Made by a program: the position numbers and the translations under genes
Source: Kribbella jiaozuonensis
GTDB taxonomy: Bacteria; Actinomycetota; Actinomycetes; Propionibacteriales; Kribbellaceae
Assembly: GCF_005233875.1 (NCBI RefSeq)
Contig: NZ_SZPZ01000002.1
Span: forward strand, 434,001 to 498,000
DNA length: 64,000 nucleotides
Direction of reading: 5' to 3'
Shown: piece by piece, positions 9,301-18,040 of the stretch
Numbering within the stretch: the stretch's first letter is position 1
How the letters are laid out: each line of letters opens with the position of its first letter
Notes under the pieces: model-generated
The model's database searches: none
What the model was told of the DNA's origin: nothing
The model's input: the letters and a program-made list of their open reading frames with translations, nothing else

Positions 9301-12004
9301 CGTTCGCGACCCCGCCGGCGCCGTAGTTCTCGTCCCAGGTCTTGTTGATGGCCGCCTTGTAGGCGTGCTCACCGGCCAGGTTCGGGTACGTGCCCTTCCA
9401 CACCTTGTCCTTCGGGTCGAGCGTCAGCTGGGCCTGGTCGCAGTCCGGCGCCCAGTCCGCAGTACAGCCCATCTCGCTGTTGTGGTCACCCGGCACGCTG
9501 ACATTCGCCGGCTGTACGACGGGACCGGTGCCGCCACCGCCACCACCTGCTGCGGGTGCGTCGCCCACGACGCCGTACGAGCCGGACACCGAGTAGTTGC
9601 CGGCGGCATCCCGCAGTACGGCGCGGTACTCGAGCAGAGTGCCCTTCGCCAGCCCGGACACGTCCTGGTAGACCCGGTACGGCGCGTTGTCGTCCGCGCC
9701 GAGCCGCTTCCACGCCGCCGTACCCACCGGGCGGTAGCCGAAGGTCACGGTGACCGGAGTGTTCGCCGGCACCGCAGCGGCGATCTCAGCGCGCCCACCG
9801 ACCGTCGCACCGAGCTCCGGCGAGCTCATGTAGACGGCAGGCGCCTTGGCGGGCTTCGGGACCTTCGTCTGCGCCTGGTAGACCGTGACGGACAGCGGAG
9901 CCTGACTGAGGACCACACGACCTTCGCGGTCGGTCTTCACCGACTTGGAGCCGCCGTAGACCGGCTTGAGCCAAGTGTTCGGCCCGTACGTCGGCACCGT
10001 CGCGGACGCCGCCGTCTTCGAGTTGTTCGAGACCACCAGGTACTCGACGTTGTCGCTGCCGAGCCGGCTGAACGCGTAGAGCCGGTTGGTGTTGGACGAG
10101 TACCGGTGCACCTGCCGACCGTCCGACAGCGCGGGGTACTTCGCCCGCAGCTTCGCCAGCGCCGCGATGTGCTTGTACATCGGCGAGTTGACGTCGTACC
10201 GGTCCTTGTTCCCGATCGTCGTCGTACCGCTGCCGTCGACGACCTCGTCGTCCGCGTAGTCTGCGGTCTTGGTCGCGAACATGTCCTGCCGCGCGTCCTT
10301 GTCGCCGCCCGGACCGGTGAAGCCCTGCTCGTCGCCGTAGTAGATGACCGGGTTGCCGCGCGTCAGGTACATCAGCGAGTGTGCGAGCTCGTCGCGCTGC
10401 AGGAGATCCTGGCCGTTCGCGCCGCCCTGCTTGAGGAACATGCCGACGCGGCCCATGTCGTGGTTGCCGAGGAACGTCGGCAGCTCGTACGCGTTCGAAT
10501 CCGCGTCCGTGTAGTAGTCGTCGTCGGCGTAGAAGTCCCGCAGCTTGGTACTCGGATCACCCTTCGCGTAGGCGACCGCGTTCTGCTGGAACCCGAAGTC
10601 GAGCGTCGCCTGCAGATCGCCCTTGGTGGTGTACGTCGACATGAACTGCGGGTTCGCGTCGAAGACCTCGCCGAACATGAAGAAGTTCTTCGACCCGGCG
10701 CTCTTGGCCGCGGCCAGGATCTGCGGGGAGAACTTCTGCCAGAACTCGATGTTGACGTGCTTGACCGTGTCGATCCGGAACCCGTCGATCCCGAACTCGG
10801 CCCAGGTCTTGTAGACGTCGATCATCCCGTCGCGGACCTTCGGCTGCTCGGTGAACAGGTCGTCCAGCCCGACGAAGTCGCCGTACTCCGCGCTCTCACC
10901 GGCGAAGGTGGAATCGCCGCGGTTGTGGTACAGCGTCGGGTCGTTCAGCCAGGCCGGCACCTTGACGCTCGCGTCGGCCGGGGTCCGGAACACCGGCACG
11001 TTCGGGAAGCTCGTCTGCGCGTCCAGCGGCGGGAAGGTGTCGCCGCCGGCGTACTGCTTGTCGTCGAAAACGTTGCCCTGAGCATCCTTGTACGGCGACG
11101 TCGACTTCGGGATGTACCCGTAGTTGTGGGACTGGTAGTCGATCACGTCCGCGGTGTGGTTGGTGATGATGTCGAAGAAGACCTTCATCCCCTTCTTGTG
11201 CGCGAGCGTGATCAACTGCTTCATGTCTGCGTTGTTGCCGAGGTGCGGATCGATCTGGGTGAAGTCGGTGATCCAGTACCCGTGGTACCCGGCGCTCACG
11301 TTCGCGCCCTCGCCTTGCACCGGCCGGTTCTTGAACGACGGCGTCAGCCAGATCGACGTCGTACCCAGGGACTTGATGTAGTCGAGCTTCTGCATCACGC
11401 CGGCCAGATCGCCGCCGTGGTAGAAGCCCTTGTCGGTCGGGTCCAGCCCGGTCTGTAGACGATCGCCGGTCAGCCCACCCGCGTCGTTCGACTTGTCGCC
11501 GTTGGCGAAGCGGTCCGCCATCAGGAAGTAGAACCGCTCCTTGGTGAGGTCCGGTCGCAGGCTCGGCGAGGCCAGCGTCTTGTCCGCGGCGGTCACCGTC
11601 GATCCGGCCAGGTCGACCGGCTTCACCGTCACAATGTGACTGGTGTCGTCGTAACTGAACTGCAGCTTGGCCGGTCCCTGGATGCTCAATGGGATGTTCT
11701 GCCCGTTCAGCACACCGCCGGCGCCGTAGTTCTCGTCCCAGCCCTTGTTGATCGTGACCTTGTACTCGTACGTCCCCGCCGGCACGTCGAACACCTTCGT
11801 GTACGGCGCACCCGCCCCGAGGCTGGTCGCGTCACATCCCGGATCCCAGTCGGCCGGACATCCCAGCTCGCTCTGCAACGAGCCGGCGAGCGTCACCACG
11901 CGGTCCGCGGCGACCTGCGCCGGTGCCGGTGACGCCGTACCCAAACCCAGCACCACGACTGCGGCCGCGGTGACCCCTGCCGTCCAACGCCTGAACCCGC
12001 GCAT
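6353..12004 (-). CDS. Secreted alpha-amylase/pullulanase fusion (two GH13 domains)
   Basis: This 1883-aa exported protein begins with a Sec signal peptide (FRRWTAGVTAAAVVVLGLG ... PAPAQ). An X25-type starch-binding module follows (SELGCPADWDPGCD ... WDENYGAGG). The first GH13 domain, about residues 150-700, has DIITNH, GFRIDTVKHV, GEVFD and FLGNHDMGR. After an Ig-like linker come two further X25 repeats (EMGCTADWAPDCD and ELGCPADWDPSC, about 850-1035). A CBM48-like segment and the pullulanase GH13_13 domain follow, with VVLDQVYNHT, DGFRYDLMGHH, YGEGWNFGE and YVDAHDNETLWD. The Asp/Glu/Asp triad is present in both. It should hydrolyse alpha-1,4 and alpha-1,6 bonds of starch or pullulan outside the cell. 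GGGAGGGG precedes ATG 12004. Confidence 0.95.
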   Translation of the reverse strand: MRGFRRWTAGVTAAAVVVLGLGTASPAPAQVAADRVVTLAGSLQSELGCPADWDPGCDATSLGAGAPYTKVFDVPAGTYEYKVTINKGWDENYGAGGVLNGQNIPLSIQGPAKLQFSYDDTSHIVTVKPVDLAGSTVTAADKTLASPSLRPDLTKERFYFLMADRFANGDKSNDAGGLTGDRLQTGLDPTDKGFYHGGDLAGVMQKLDYIKSLGTTSIWLTPSFKNRPVQGEGANVSAGYHGYWITDFTQIDPHLGNNADMKQLITLAHKKGMKVFFDIITNHTADVIDYQSHNYGYIPKSTSPYKDAQGNVFDDKQYAGGDTFPPLDAQTSFPNVPVFRTPADASVKVPAWLNDPTLYHNRGDSTFAGESAEYGDFVGLDDLFTEQPKVRDGMIDVYKTWAEFGIDGFRIDTVKHVNIEFWQKFSPQILAAAKSAGSKNFFMFGEVFDANPQFMSTYTTKGDLQATLDFGFQQNAVAYAKGDPSTKLRDFYADDDYYTDADSNAYELPTFLGNHDMGRVGMFLKQGGANGQDLLQRDELAHSLMYLTRGNPVIYYGDEQGFTGPGGDKDARQDMFATKTADYADDEVVDGSGTTTIGNKDRYDVNSPMYKHIAALAKLRAKYPALSDGRQVHRYSSNTNRLYAFSRLGSDNVEYLVVSNNSKTAASATVPTYGPNTWLKPVYGGSKSVKTDREGRVVLSQAPLSVTVYQAQTKVPKPAKAPAVYMSSPELGATVGGRAEIAAAVPANTPVTVTFGYRPVGTAAWKRLGADDNAPYRVYQDVSGLAKGTLLEYRAVLRDAAGNYSVSGSYGVVGDAPAAGGGGGGTGPVVQPANVSVPGDHNSEMGCTADWAPDCDQAQLTLDPKDKVWKGTYPNLAGEHAYKAAINKTWDENYGAGGVANGANISYTGPSGPVTFYYEHGRHYVTSSAQGPIITVPGSFQSELGCPADWDPSCMRPWLTDEDGDGTYTWSTSELGAGNYEAKVAHNLSWDESYPANNVPVSVPSDGLVVTFSYVLATHQFTVTTSKPGATPDLSQAKAYWLDRNTLAVPAVAHPERYRWRLHWSDTASLKIDADDIGGSSTGLRYDSKIVKPGYTTLRLDNADARKILTGQLGLAQYDDAGRLLDATGVQIPGVLDDVYGSAANRSYGVTWKAGVPTFTLWAPTAQSVRLVVGSAAVPMKRNDDGSWAVTGSRSWKNASYRFEVKVYAPSTGKVETNVVTDPYSVALTTDSTYSVAADLNDPAGQPALWTKTPSPKLARGVDSTIYELHVRDFSINDSTVPAGHRGTYLAFADQGDGTKHLQALAKAGLNTVHLLPTFDIASIPETGQQTPACDLKALPPDSDQQQACVTAVAAKDGFNWGYDPYHWLAPEGSYATQKDGLARVSEFRTMVGGLHKSGLRVVLDQVYNHTPAAGEAPTSVLDQIVPGYYQRLNATGKVETSTCCSNIATEHAMAEKIMVDGTVSWARNYHVDGFRYDLMGHHSKANMLKVRAALDKLTLAKDGVDGKSIYLYGEGWNFGEVANDALFVQARQGNLGGTGIGTFSDRMRDAVRGGGPFDDNPRIQGFGSGEASDPNGDPINGTPDDRAKRLAHDTDLVQLGLAGNLRSFTFRSVESGTTVRGDGVDYNGSPAGYADQPDEVISYVDAHDNETLWDTLTYKLPTDLPMPARIRMNTLSLATTALAQTPSFWHAGADLLRSKSLDRNSYDSGDWFNTLDWTGADNGFGHGLPPKPDNEAKWPYMKPLLANPALKPSSTDVSTASAAAADLLKLRFSTPLFRLGTADLINQKLSFPVSGATPGVITMRIDDTVGPNVDPALKGVVVVFNSTGNTVTQQVSGLTGANLSLSPVQAGGSDPVVKQTTWNATTGTATVPPRTVAVLVQR

Positions 12005-12057
12005 CACGGTTCCCCTCCCGCCGACTCACCCTTGGGCCGGACGCTAACCCGCGGCTT

Positions 12058-12089
12058 TTACCGTGAGGAGGGCTCGAATGTCACGGTAA
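12058..12089. promoter_or_regulatory. Inverted repeat upstream of pullulanase gene
   Basis: TTACCGTGA (12058-12066) and TCACGGTAA (12081-12089) form perfect 9-bp arms 14 nt apart, about 55 bp before the pullulanase start and overlapping the sirtuin stop codon. It may be an operator for the amylolytic gene or a terminator of the sirtuin transcript. There is no U-run in the sirtuin direction. Confidence 0.4.
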
Positions 12090-12821
12090 GGTCACGAGGT
12101 CCGGCAGGGTGGTCTCGATCGGGGTCCGGAGGACGGTCGTGGCCTGTTCGTCGTACGGCGTTGGCCGGGCGTTCACGATGATCAGCGGCTTCCCGGCGTT
12201 CAGAGCGAGGTCGCAGAGACCGGCGGCCGGATAGACCTGCAGCGACGTGCCGACGGCCAGGAGCAGGTCGGCGGCCTCGGTGGCGGCGACGGCCCGGTCC
12301 AGTACGTCGCGGTCGAGCGACTGGCCGAAGGAGACGGTCGCCGACTTGAGGATGCCGCCGCAGACCTCACAGGCCGGGTCCTCATCACCCGACTCGAGTC
12401 GGGGGAGTACGTCGGCCATCGGGATCCGCCGGCCGCACTGGAGGCAGTCGACGTACCAGACCGTCCCGTGCAGCTCGTGGACGAGTGACGGCGACGATCC
12501 GGCCTTCTGGTGCAGCCCGTCGACGTTCTGGGTGGCCAGCCCGGTCAGGCGGCCCTGCCGTTCCAGCTCGACCAGTGCGAGGTGGCCCGGGTTCGGCTCG
12601 GCGGTCCACGCCGGTACGGCGAGACGGTGCTTCCAGGTCGCCACGCGGACCTCGCGACTACCGACGTACTCGTCGATGTCGAACATCGCCTCCGCGGCGG
12701 GGTTCTTCGTCCACACACCCTGTGGCCCGCGGAAGTCGGGGATGCCGGAGGCGGTCGAGATCCCGGCTCCCGTCAGTACGGCGATGCGTTCGGCGTCGAT
12801 CACACCTTTGACGGTATCCAC
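12081..12821 (-). CDS. NAD-dependent protein deacylase (sirtuin)
   Basis: This 246-aa protein has all Sir2 signatures: VLTGAGIS and GIPDFRG (NAD-binding), TQNVDGLHQKAG, the catalytic His in LHGT, VSFGQSL, and a structural zinc ribbon with CLQC and CEVC pairs. It removes acyl groups from lysines in the cytosol while consuming NAD+. The start ATG 12821 lies inside the end of the upstream GNAT acetyltransferase gene (22-nt overlap), so a putative acetyltransferase and a deacetylase are translationally coupled. That pairing suggests a shared protein-acetylation circuit, although the GNAT protein resembles the ribosomal/small-molecule RimJ type. Confidence 0.95.
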   Translation of the reverse strand: MDTVKGVIDAERIAVLTGAGISTASGIPDFRGPQGVWTKNPAAEAMFDIDEYVGSREVRVATWKHRLAVPAWTAEPNPGHLALVELERQGRLTGLATQNVDGLHQKAGSSPSLVHELHGTVWYVDCLQCGRRIPMADVLPRLESGDEDPACEVCGGILKSATVSFGQSLDRDVLDRAVAATEAADLLLAVGTSLQVYPAAGLCDLALNAGKPLIIVNARPTPYDEQATTVLRTPIETTLPDLVTLP

Positions 12822-13354
12822 TCCGACGCCAGTATCGACATCACGATCTCGTCAACCCACTTACCTTCCCAGAGCAGCGCGTCCCGCAGTACGCCCTCGA
12901 CCTTGAAGCCTGCCTTCTCGTACGCGCGCTGGGCCCGCGGGTTGAACGCGTAGACCCCGAGGCTGATCCGGTGCAGCCCGATCTGACCGATTCCGTAGCC
13001 GATGATCAGCCGGGTCGCCTCGGTGCCGAGCCCGCGGCCCTGGCCGGCCGGGCCGATCAGGATCCGGAAGTTGCAGCACTTGTTGTCCCGGTCCCAGTCG
13101 TTCAGCACGGCCTCGCCCACGACCTGCCCGGAGGCCCGGTCGACGATGGCCAGGTCGAGCCGGTCGGTCTGGTCCTTCCGGGTGCGCATCCACTCCCGGG
13201 CTTGCTCCTCGCTGATCTCCTGATGGCTCCCGGTCAGCCGGGTCACGTCCGGGTCGGCCATCGCGGCAGCCAGCGCTTCGTAGTCACCCTCGTCCAGCGG
13301 TCTCAGTACGACGAGATCGCCGGTCAGCGTGGGTTTGTACGCGAAGTCGGTCAC
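12800..13354 (-). CDS. GNAT N-acetyltransferase (RimJ/RimL-like)
   Basis: This 184-aa protein starts at the GTG at 13354 (VTDFAYKPTLTGDLVVLRPL); the frame extends upstream only over TusA. It has the acetyl-CoA loop GPAGQGRGLGTEATRL (Q/RxxGxG/A) and the RimJ-like ending AFNPRAQRAYEKAGFKVEGVLRDALLWEG. It probably transfers an acetyl group from acetyl-CoA to an N-terminal amine or small molecule. It lies in the minus-strand run cysteine desulfurase, TusA, GNAT, sirtuin, with 13 bp between the TusA stop and its start and a 22-nt overlap with the sirtuin. Confidence 0.9.
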   Translation of the reverse strand: MTDFAYKPTLTGDLVVLRPLDEGDYEALAAAMADPDVTRLTGSHQEISEEQAREWMRTRKDQTDRLDLAIVDRASGQVVGEAVLNDWDRDNKCCNFRILIGPAGQGRGLGTEATRLIIGYGIGQIGLHRISLGVYAFNPRAQRAYEKAGFKVEGVLRDALLWEGKWVDEIVMSILASEWIPSKV

Positions 13355-13367
13355 CCCACCGAGTCTG

Positions 13368-13580
13368 TCAGCTGACGCGCCGGACGACGTAACGTTTTTG
13401 GGCCGCTTCCACGAGGTCCTGCGAACGCATCCGGCACCAGGCCGGGATGTCGACTGCTGCGGCCGGGTCATCGGCCAGGAGGGTGACCGTTTCGCCGATG
13501 GCAACAGTCGGTAGCGCCTTGGCCAGTTTGATCACCGGGAGTGGACAGAGCAGGCCGCGACAGTCCAGCTCGACGTTCAC
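13368..13580 (-). CDS. TusA-family sulfurtransferase
   Basis: This 70-aa protein begins MNVELDCRGLLCPLPVIKLA. The CPxP motif (CPLP) holds the sulfur-carrying cysteine of TusA/SirA proteins, and the length fits the family. It should accept persulfide sulfur from a cysteine desulfurase. The desulfurase gene immediately upstream overlaps it by 4 nt (ATGA), so the donor and acceptor are made together. In many actinobacteria this pair sits beside the cytochrome oxidase subunit II gene, as it does here, but why is not established. Confidence 0.92.
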   Translation of the reverse strand: MNVELDCRGLLCPLPVIKLAKALPTVAIGETVTLLADDPAAAVDIPAWCRMRSQDLVEAAQKRYVVRRVS

Positions 13581-14692
13581 ATCCCCACCTCCGCCCGGAT
13601 CCGCTGCACGATGCCGGGCAGGACCTGGCAGAACCGGTCGACATCGTCGTACCTGGTCTCACGGCTCAACGACACACGGACGTTGCCATGGGTCAGTACG
13701 CCCATCGCGGCCAGGACATGCGAGGGCTTGAGGGTGCTCGACGTACAGGCTGAGCCGCTGGAGACTGCGAAGCCTTCTGCGTCCAGGGCGGTGACAAGGG
13801 CCTCGCCGTCGACGTACAGACAGGAGAACGTGAGGATGTGGGGCAGCCGGTCGTCAGGATCGCCCACCACCTCCACATCTGGCACGTCGGCCGGCACGCG
13901 CCGCCGTACCTCGTCGATCCACGCCCTGTGCTGCTTGTTGAGCTCCTCGGCCTCACCGAGCCGGGCCTGCAGCGCGGCCGCCGCAGCCAGCGTGTTGGGT
14001 ACGTCGGGGAAGCCGGGGGAGAGCCCGTCCTCGCGCTCGTCCATCGGCCACGCCGGCGCGATCCGCGTCCCCTTCCGCACCGCCAGCAGCCCGACACCAG
14101 CCGGTCCACCCCACTTGTGCGCACTGGCCGCCAGCACCGACCAGCCCTCGGGCACGGGGTCATGCCCGACTGACGCGGACGCATCAACAAACAGCGGCAC
14201 GTCCTCGCAGTCCTCGGCGATCGCGGCGATTGGTTGCCTAGTACCTACTTCGTGGTTGGCCGACTGGACAGCAGCCACGGCGACACCAGGCCGCCGTACT
14301 GCGTCCGCGAACGCCTCTTGATCAACCCGGCCGCGGATGTCCACGCCGACTTCCACACCCTCGTCCCCAGCGCTGTGGAGAACGGCGGAGTGCTCGACGG
14401 TCGTGTGGACAACCTGTGTGCCGACCCGCCGGCGCGCGGCTCGTACGGCGGACAGCCCGGCCTGGATCGCCGTCGTACCGGAAGTCGTCAGGTAGAGCTC
14501 GTCCGGGCGTACGCCGATCGCGTCCGCGAGGACGGCACGGGCGTTGTCCAGCAGGAGCCTGGCGGTCCGTCCTTCGTGGTGCAGACGCACCGGATCGGCC
14601 CATCCGGAATCCACTGCCGACAGCAACATTTCCCGTGCTGCCGGGTGCATCGGCTCCGCCGACGCGGCATCCAGATACCCACGCTCGCTCAC
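13577..14692 (-). CDS. Cysteine desulfurase (class V aminotransferase fold)
   Basis: This 371-aa PLP enzyme starts at GTG 14692 (VSERGYLDAASAEP). The PLP lysine is K193 in SAHKWGG, the catalytic cysteine is C316 in SSGSACTSS, and histidine motif TTVEHSAVL is present. It removes sulfur from L-cysteine as a persulfide and passes it to TusA, encoded next. A hexamer TAGCGT at 14705-14700 (minus strand) ends 7 nt before the GTG, so the mRNA is probably leaderless, which fixes the start. It is divergent from ctaC with 94 bp between the genes. Confidence 0.93.
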   Translation of the reverse strand: MSERGYLDAASAEPMHPAAREMLLSAVDSGWADPVRLHHEGRTARLLLDNARAVLADAIGVRPDELYLTTSGTTAIQAGLSAVRAARRRVGTQVVHTTVEHSAVLHSAGDEGVEVGVDIRGRVDQEAFADAVRRPGVAVAAVQSANHEVGTRQPIAAIAEDCEDVPLFVDASASVGHDPVPEGWSVLAASAHKWGGPAGVGLLAVRKGTRIAPAWPMDEREDGLSPGFPDVPNTLAAAAALQARLGEAEELNKQHRAWIDEVRRRVPADVPDVEVVGDPDDRLPHILTFSCLYVDGEALVTALDAEGFAVSSGSACTSSTLKPSHVLAAMGVLTHGNVRVSLSRETRYDDVDRFCQVLPGIVQRIRAEVGM

Positions 14693-14786
14693 ACGGGAAA
14701 CGCTAAGCCCTACCTATGCGCAGGGACGCGAAAGGTGTCCAGTAGTGTTTGGTCGTCAGTCTCACTTGGGAAGGGAAAGGCGCCCC

Positions 14787-15674
14787 GTGGGTTCGAACGG
14801 CACGCCCGGAGTGGAGGAGCGACCGGCAGGTTCTGCCGGCGCCACACGACCGGCGAAGCGTCGCCTGCTGGTCGGCAGTGCAGTGGTGCTCGGCACCCTC
14901 CTGCTGACCGGTTGCTCGACGGCGACCACTGAGCAGTGGAAACGACTCGGTCTCCCCGAGGGCGCATCCGACCGGACCGAAGCGGTCCGAAGCCTCTGGA
15001 TCGGCGCGTGGATCGCCGCGCTGATCGTCGGCGTGATGGTCTGGGGCCTGATCCTCTGGGTCTCGGTCCGGTACCGCAAGCGCAACGACGACGCACCCCG
15101 GCAGGTGCGGTACAACCTGCCGCTCGAGGTGCTCTACACGCTGGCGCCCTTCGCGATCATCGGCGTGCTGTTCTTCTACACGGTGGAGCACGGCAACAAG
15201 ATCACCGCGATGTCGGGCGACCCGCAGCACACCGTGAACGTGGTCGGCCAGCAGTGGCAGTGGACCTTCAACTACAAGGACACGGTCGAAGGGCAGCAGG
15301 GCGTCTGGGAGACCGGCACGATGGACCGGCCGGCCACCCTGTGGCTGCCGGTGAACGAGTCGGTCCACTTCGACCTGACCTCGCCGGACGTGATCCACTC
15401 GTTCTGGGTGCCGTCGTTCTACTTCAAGCTCGACGTGATCCCGGGCCGGACCAACAAGTTCGAGCTGACCCCGACCAAGATCGGCACGTTCGAGGGCAAG
15501 TGCGCGGAGCTCTGCGGGCTCTACCACAGCCGGATGGTCTTCAGCGTCAAGGTCGTCAGTCGCGACGACTACGACTCACACCTCCGTGAGCTGGCCGCCA
15601 GGGGCCAGACCGGCGCCGCCACCGGAGGCTCCGACGCCACCACCATTCCCGGCACAGGAGAGGGCGAGAAGTGA
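14787..15674 (+). CDS. ctaC: Cytochrome c oxidase subunit II
   Basis: The 295-aa protein starts at GTG 14787, preceded by AAGGGAAAGG. A lipoprotein-type signal ([12 protein letters not shown] ... LLTGC) gives an N-terminal lipobox, then two transmembrane helices ([18 protein letters not shown] and [14 protein letters not shown]). The extracellular cupredoxin domain has the binuclear CuA ligands in [22 protein letters not shown] (CxxxC plus His and Met). It takes electrons from the cytochrome c domain of QcrC in actinobacteria and passes them to subunit I. It overlaps ctaD by 4 nt (GTGA). Confidence 0.97.
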   Translation: MGSNGTPGVEERPAGSAGATRPAKRRLLVGSAVVLGTLLLTGCSTATTEQWKRLGLPEGASDRTEAVRSLWIGAWIAALIVGVMVWGLILWVSVRYRKRNDDAPRQVRYNLPLEVLYTLAPFAIIGVLFFYTVEHGNKITAMSGDPQHTVNVVGQQWQWTFNYKDTVEGQQGVWETGTMDRPATLWLPVNESVHFDLTSPDVIHSFWVPSFYFKLDVIPGRTNKFELTPTKIGTFEGKCAELCGLYHSRMVFSVKVVSRDDYDSHLRELAARGQTGAATGGSDATTIPGTGEGEK

Positions 15675-17443
15675 CCGACTTCGCCGAGCGCACCGGCGCC
15701 ATCGGTACCACCACCGCGATTCCGCGGCAGCGCACCAAGGGTCAGATCCTGGTCAAGTGGATCACCACGACCGACCACAAGCTGATCGGGCACATGTACC
15801 TGATCACGTCGTTCGCGTTCTTCCTGATCGGCGGCGTGATGGCGCTGATCATCCGCGCCGAGCTGGCCAAGCCGGGCCTGCAGATCGTGAACGAAGAGGT
15901 CTACAACCAGCTCTTCACCATGCACGGCACGATCATGCTGCTGCTGTTCGCGACCCCGCTGTTCGTCGGCTTCGCGAACGAGATCATGCCGATCCAGATC
16001 GGCGCACCTGACGTCGCGTTCCCACGACTGAACATGTTCAGCTACTGGCTGTTCCTGTTCGGCGGTCTGATCACGGTCAGCGGCTTCTTCACCCCGGGCG
16101 GCGCGGCCGACTTCGGCTGGTTCGCCTACGCCCCGCTGTCCAACGCGGTCCGCTCGCCGGGTATCGGCGGCGACCTGTGGATCATGGGCCTGTGGATGGC
16201 CGGTCTGGGCACCATCCTCGGTGCGGTCAACTTCGTGACGACGATCATCACGATGCGGGCGCCCGGCATGACGATGTTCCGGATGCCGATCTTCACCTGG
16301 AACATCCTGGTCACGTCGATCCTGGTCCTGATCGCGTTCCCGATCCTGGCCGGCGCGCTGCTCGTGCTCGAGGCGGACAGAGCCTTGGGAGCCCATGTGT
16401 TCGATGCCGCGAACGGGGGGCCACTGCTGTGGCAACACCTGTTCTGGTTCTTCGGACATCCAGAGGTGTACATCATCGCGCTGCCGTTCTTCGGCATCAT
16501 CACCGAGATCCTGCCGGTCTTCAGCCGCAAGCCGGTCTTCGGCTACATCGGCCTGGTCAGCGCGACGCTGGGTATCGCGGTCCTCTCGGTGGCGGTCTGG
16601 GCGCACCACATGTTCGTCACCGGCGCGGTGAACCTGCCGTTCTTCTCGTTCATGACGTTCCTGATCGCCGTACCGACCGGCGTGAAGTTCTTCAACTGGA
16701 TAGGCACAATCTGGGGCGGATCGGTGTCGTTCGACACCCCGATGCTGTGGGCCGTCGGCTTCCTGACGACCTTCCTCTTCGGCGGCCTGACCGGCATCAT
16801 CCTGGCCTCGCCGGCCCTGGACTACCAGCTGTCCGACTCGTACTTCGTGGTCGCGCACTTCCACTACGTCGTCTTCGGCACCGTGGTGTTCGCGATGTTC
16901 GCCGGGTTCTACTACTGGTGGCCGAAGTTCACCGGCCGGATGCTGAACGAGCGACTCGGCAAGCTGCACTTCTGGCTGCTGTTCATCGGCTTCCACACGA
17001 CGTTCCTGGTGCAGCACTGGCTGGGCGTCGAGGGCATGCCGCGCCGGTACGCCGACTACAAGGCGAGCGAGGGCTTCACCACGCTGAACGAGGTCTCCAG
17101 CGTCGGCGCCTTCATCCTGGGCATGTCGATGCTGCCGTTCTTCTACAACGTGTACAAGTCGCGGAAGTCGCCCAAGGTCGGCGTCGACGACCCGTGGGGC
17201 TGGGGCCGTTCGCTCGAGTGGGCGACCAGCTCGCCGCCGCCGCGGCACAACTTCGAGAAGCTGCCCCGGATCCGTTCGGAGTCCCCGGCGTTCGACCTGC
17301 ACCACGCCGAGCTCGCACTGGCGGAGTACCCGGACAACCGGGCCGGCGCCGACAACCTGCTCGACGCGGGTGAGGACCAGGGCCGGGTCGAGCACCTCGA
17401 GGAGATCGTCGATAACGAGACCGAGGGGAAGGACAAGGCGTGA
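15671..17443 (+). CDS. ctaD: Cytochrome c oxidase subunit I
   Basis: This 590-aa protein has twelve membrane helices. Metal ligands are visible: [11 protein letters not shown] (low-spin heme a His), [10 protein letters not shown] (CuB His cross-linked to Tyr), VWAHHMF (two CuB His) and [11 protein letters not shown] (heme a3 and heme a His). It is the proton-pumping aa3-type A-family catalytic core. A C-terminal extension of about 80 aa after the last helix (from KSRKSPKVG) is common in actinobacteria. It starts at GTG 15671, overlapping ctaC, and its stop overlaps ctaF. Confidence 0.98.
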   Translation: MTDFAERTGAIGTTTAIPRQRTKGQILVKWITTTDHKLIGHMYLITSFAFFLIGGVMALIIRAELAKPGLQIVNEEVYNQLFTMHGTIMLLLFATPLFVGFANEIMPIQIGAPDVAFPRLNMFSYWLFLFGGLITVSGFFTPGGAADFGWFAYAPLSNAVRSPGIGGDLWIMGLWMAGLGTILGAVNFVTTIITMRAPGMTMFRMPIFTWNILVTSILVLIAFPILAGALLVLEADRALGAHVFDAANGGPLLWQHLFWFFGHPEVYIIALPFFGIITEILPVFSRKPVFGYIGLVSATLGIAVLSVAVWAHHMFVTGAVNLPFFSFMTFLIAVPTGVKFFNWIGTIWGGSVSFDTPMLWAVGFLTTFLFGGLTGIILASPALDYQLSDSYFVVAHFHYVVFGTVVFAMFAGFYYWWPKFTGRMLNERLGKLHFWLLFIGFHTTFLVQHWLGVEGMPRRYADYKASEGFTTLNEVSSVGAFILGMSMLPFFYNVYKSRKSPKVGVDDPWGWGRSLEWATSSPPPRHNFEKLPRIRSESPAFDLHHAELALAEYPDNRAGADNLLDAGEDQGRVEHLEEIVDNETEGKDKA

Positions 17444-17835
17444 AGGTCGAAGCCTGGGTCTTCGGGATCCTGAGCGTTTTCGTCGTGGTCGTCACGCCGA
17501 TCTACTGGCTGATGTCCAACGACCCCACCGGCACCACCGCGCTGGTGATGACGTTCTTCCTGTCGCTGCTGGTGGCGTTCTACCTGAGCGTCACCGCTCG
17601 CCGGATGGACGCCCGGCCGGAGGACCGCAAGGAAGCGGAGATCGCGGAAGGAGCCGGTGAGCTCGGCTTCTTCCCGCCGTACTCCTGGTGGCCGCTGTGG
17701 TGCGCGCTGACGCTGGCGGTCGTCGTACTCGGCATCGTCTTCGGCTGGTGGCTGTTCATCGCCGGAGTCGGGATCGGCATCGTCACGCTGAGCGGGTTCA
17801 TCTTCGAGTACTACCGCGGTGACCACGCTCACTGA
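17440..17835 (+). CDS. ctaF: Cytochrome c oxidase subunit IV
   Basis: This 131-aa protein starts at GTG 17440 ([22 protein letters not shown]) with a 4-nt overlap with ctaD. Four predicted membrane helices and the sequence [16 protein letters not shown] are characteristic of the actinobacterial subunit IV of the bcc-aa3 supercomplex. It is the last gene of the ctaCDF operon; a hairpin terminator follows 40 bp downstream. Confidence 0.93.
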   Translation: MKVEAWVFGILSVFVVVVTPIYWLMSNDPTGTTALVMTFFLSLLVAFYLSVTARRMDARPEDRKEAEIAEGAGELGFFPPYSWWPLWCALTLAVVVLGIVFGWWLFIAGVGIGIVTLSGFIFEYYRGDHAH

Positions 17836-17875
17836 GTGTGCTGACGCTGCTCGCTAGTTGAGCATCGTACGAAAA

Positions 17876-17904
17876 ACGCCGTCCGGGAACGAACCGGGCG
17901 GCGT
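17876..17904 (+). terminator. Terminator of ctaCDF operon
   Basis: ACGCCGTCCGG (17876-17886) pairs with CCGGGCGGCGT (17894-17904) around a 7-nt loop, followed by a pyrimidine-rich stretch. It lies 40 bp after the ctaF stop. Confidence 0.75.
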
Positions 17905-17930
17905 CTTCGTGCGTCTTTAGGAATGCCACC

Positions 17931-17955
17931 GGTACGGACCGTTGTGGTCCGTACC
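17931..17955. promoter_or_regulatory. 10-bp palindromic hairpin before L,D-transpeptidase
   Basis: GGTACGGACC (17931-17940), 5-nt loop, GGTCCGTACC (17946-17955), with perfect arms. It could be a second terminator or an operator for the transpeptidase gene. The rest of the 205-bp gap holds an AC-rich stretch and a GGGGA ribosome site. Confidence 0.4.
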
Positions 17956-18040
17956 AGTTGAGTGGCGGTGCGGTGCGAAGAAATGTCGCTGCGGCAGGTT
18001 ACCCTTACCGCGGTTTGACTAAACAGGGGAGAGCTGGGGA

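Noticed and set aside
7226..11458. A 1410-residue open frame on the plus strand, antisense to the pullulanase
   Set aside because: It is rich in Arg/Val/Gly with no domain and lies opposite a gene with clear catalytic motifs; high GC makes long antisense frames common.
15569..17395. A long minus-strand frame opposite ctaD
   Set aside because: Low-complexity Arg/Asp/Gln sequence without motifs; ctaD has all heme and copper ligands on the other strand.
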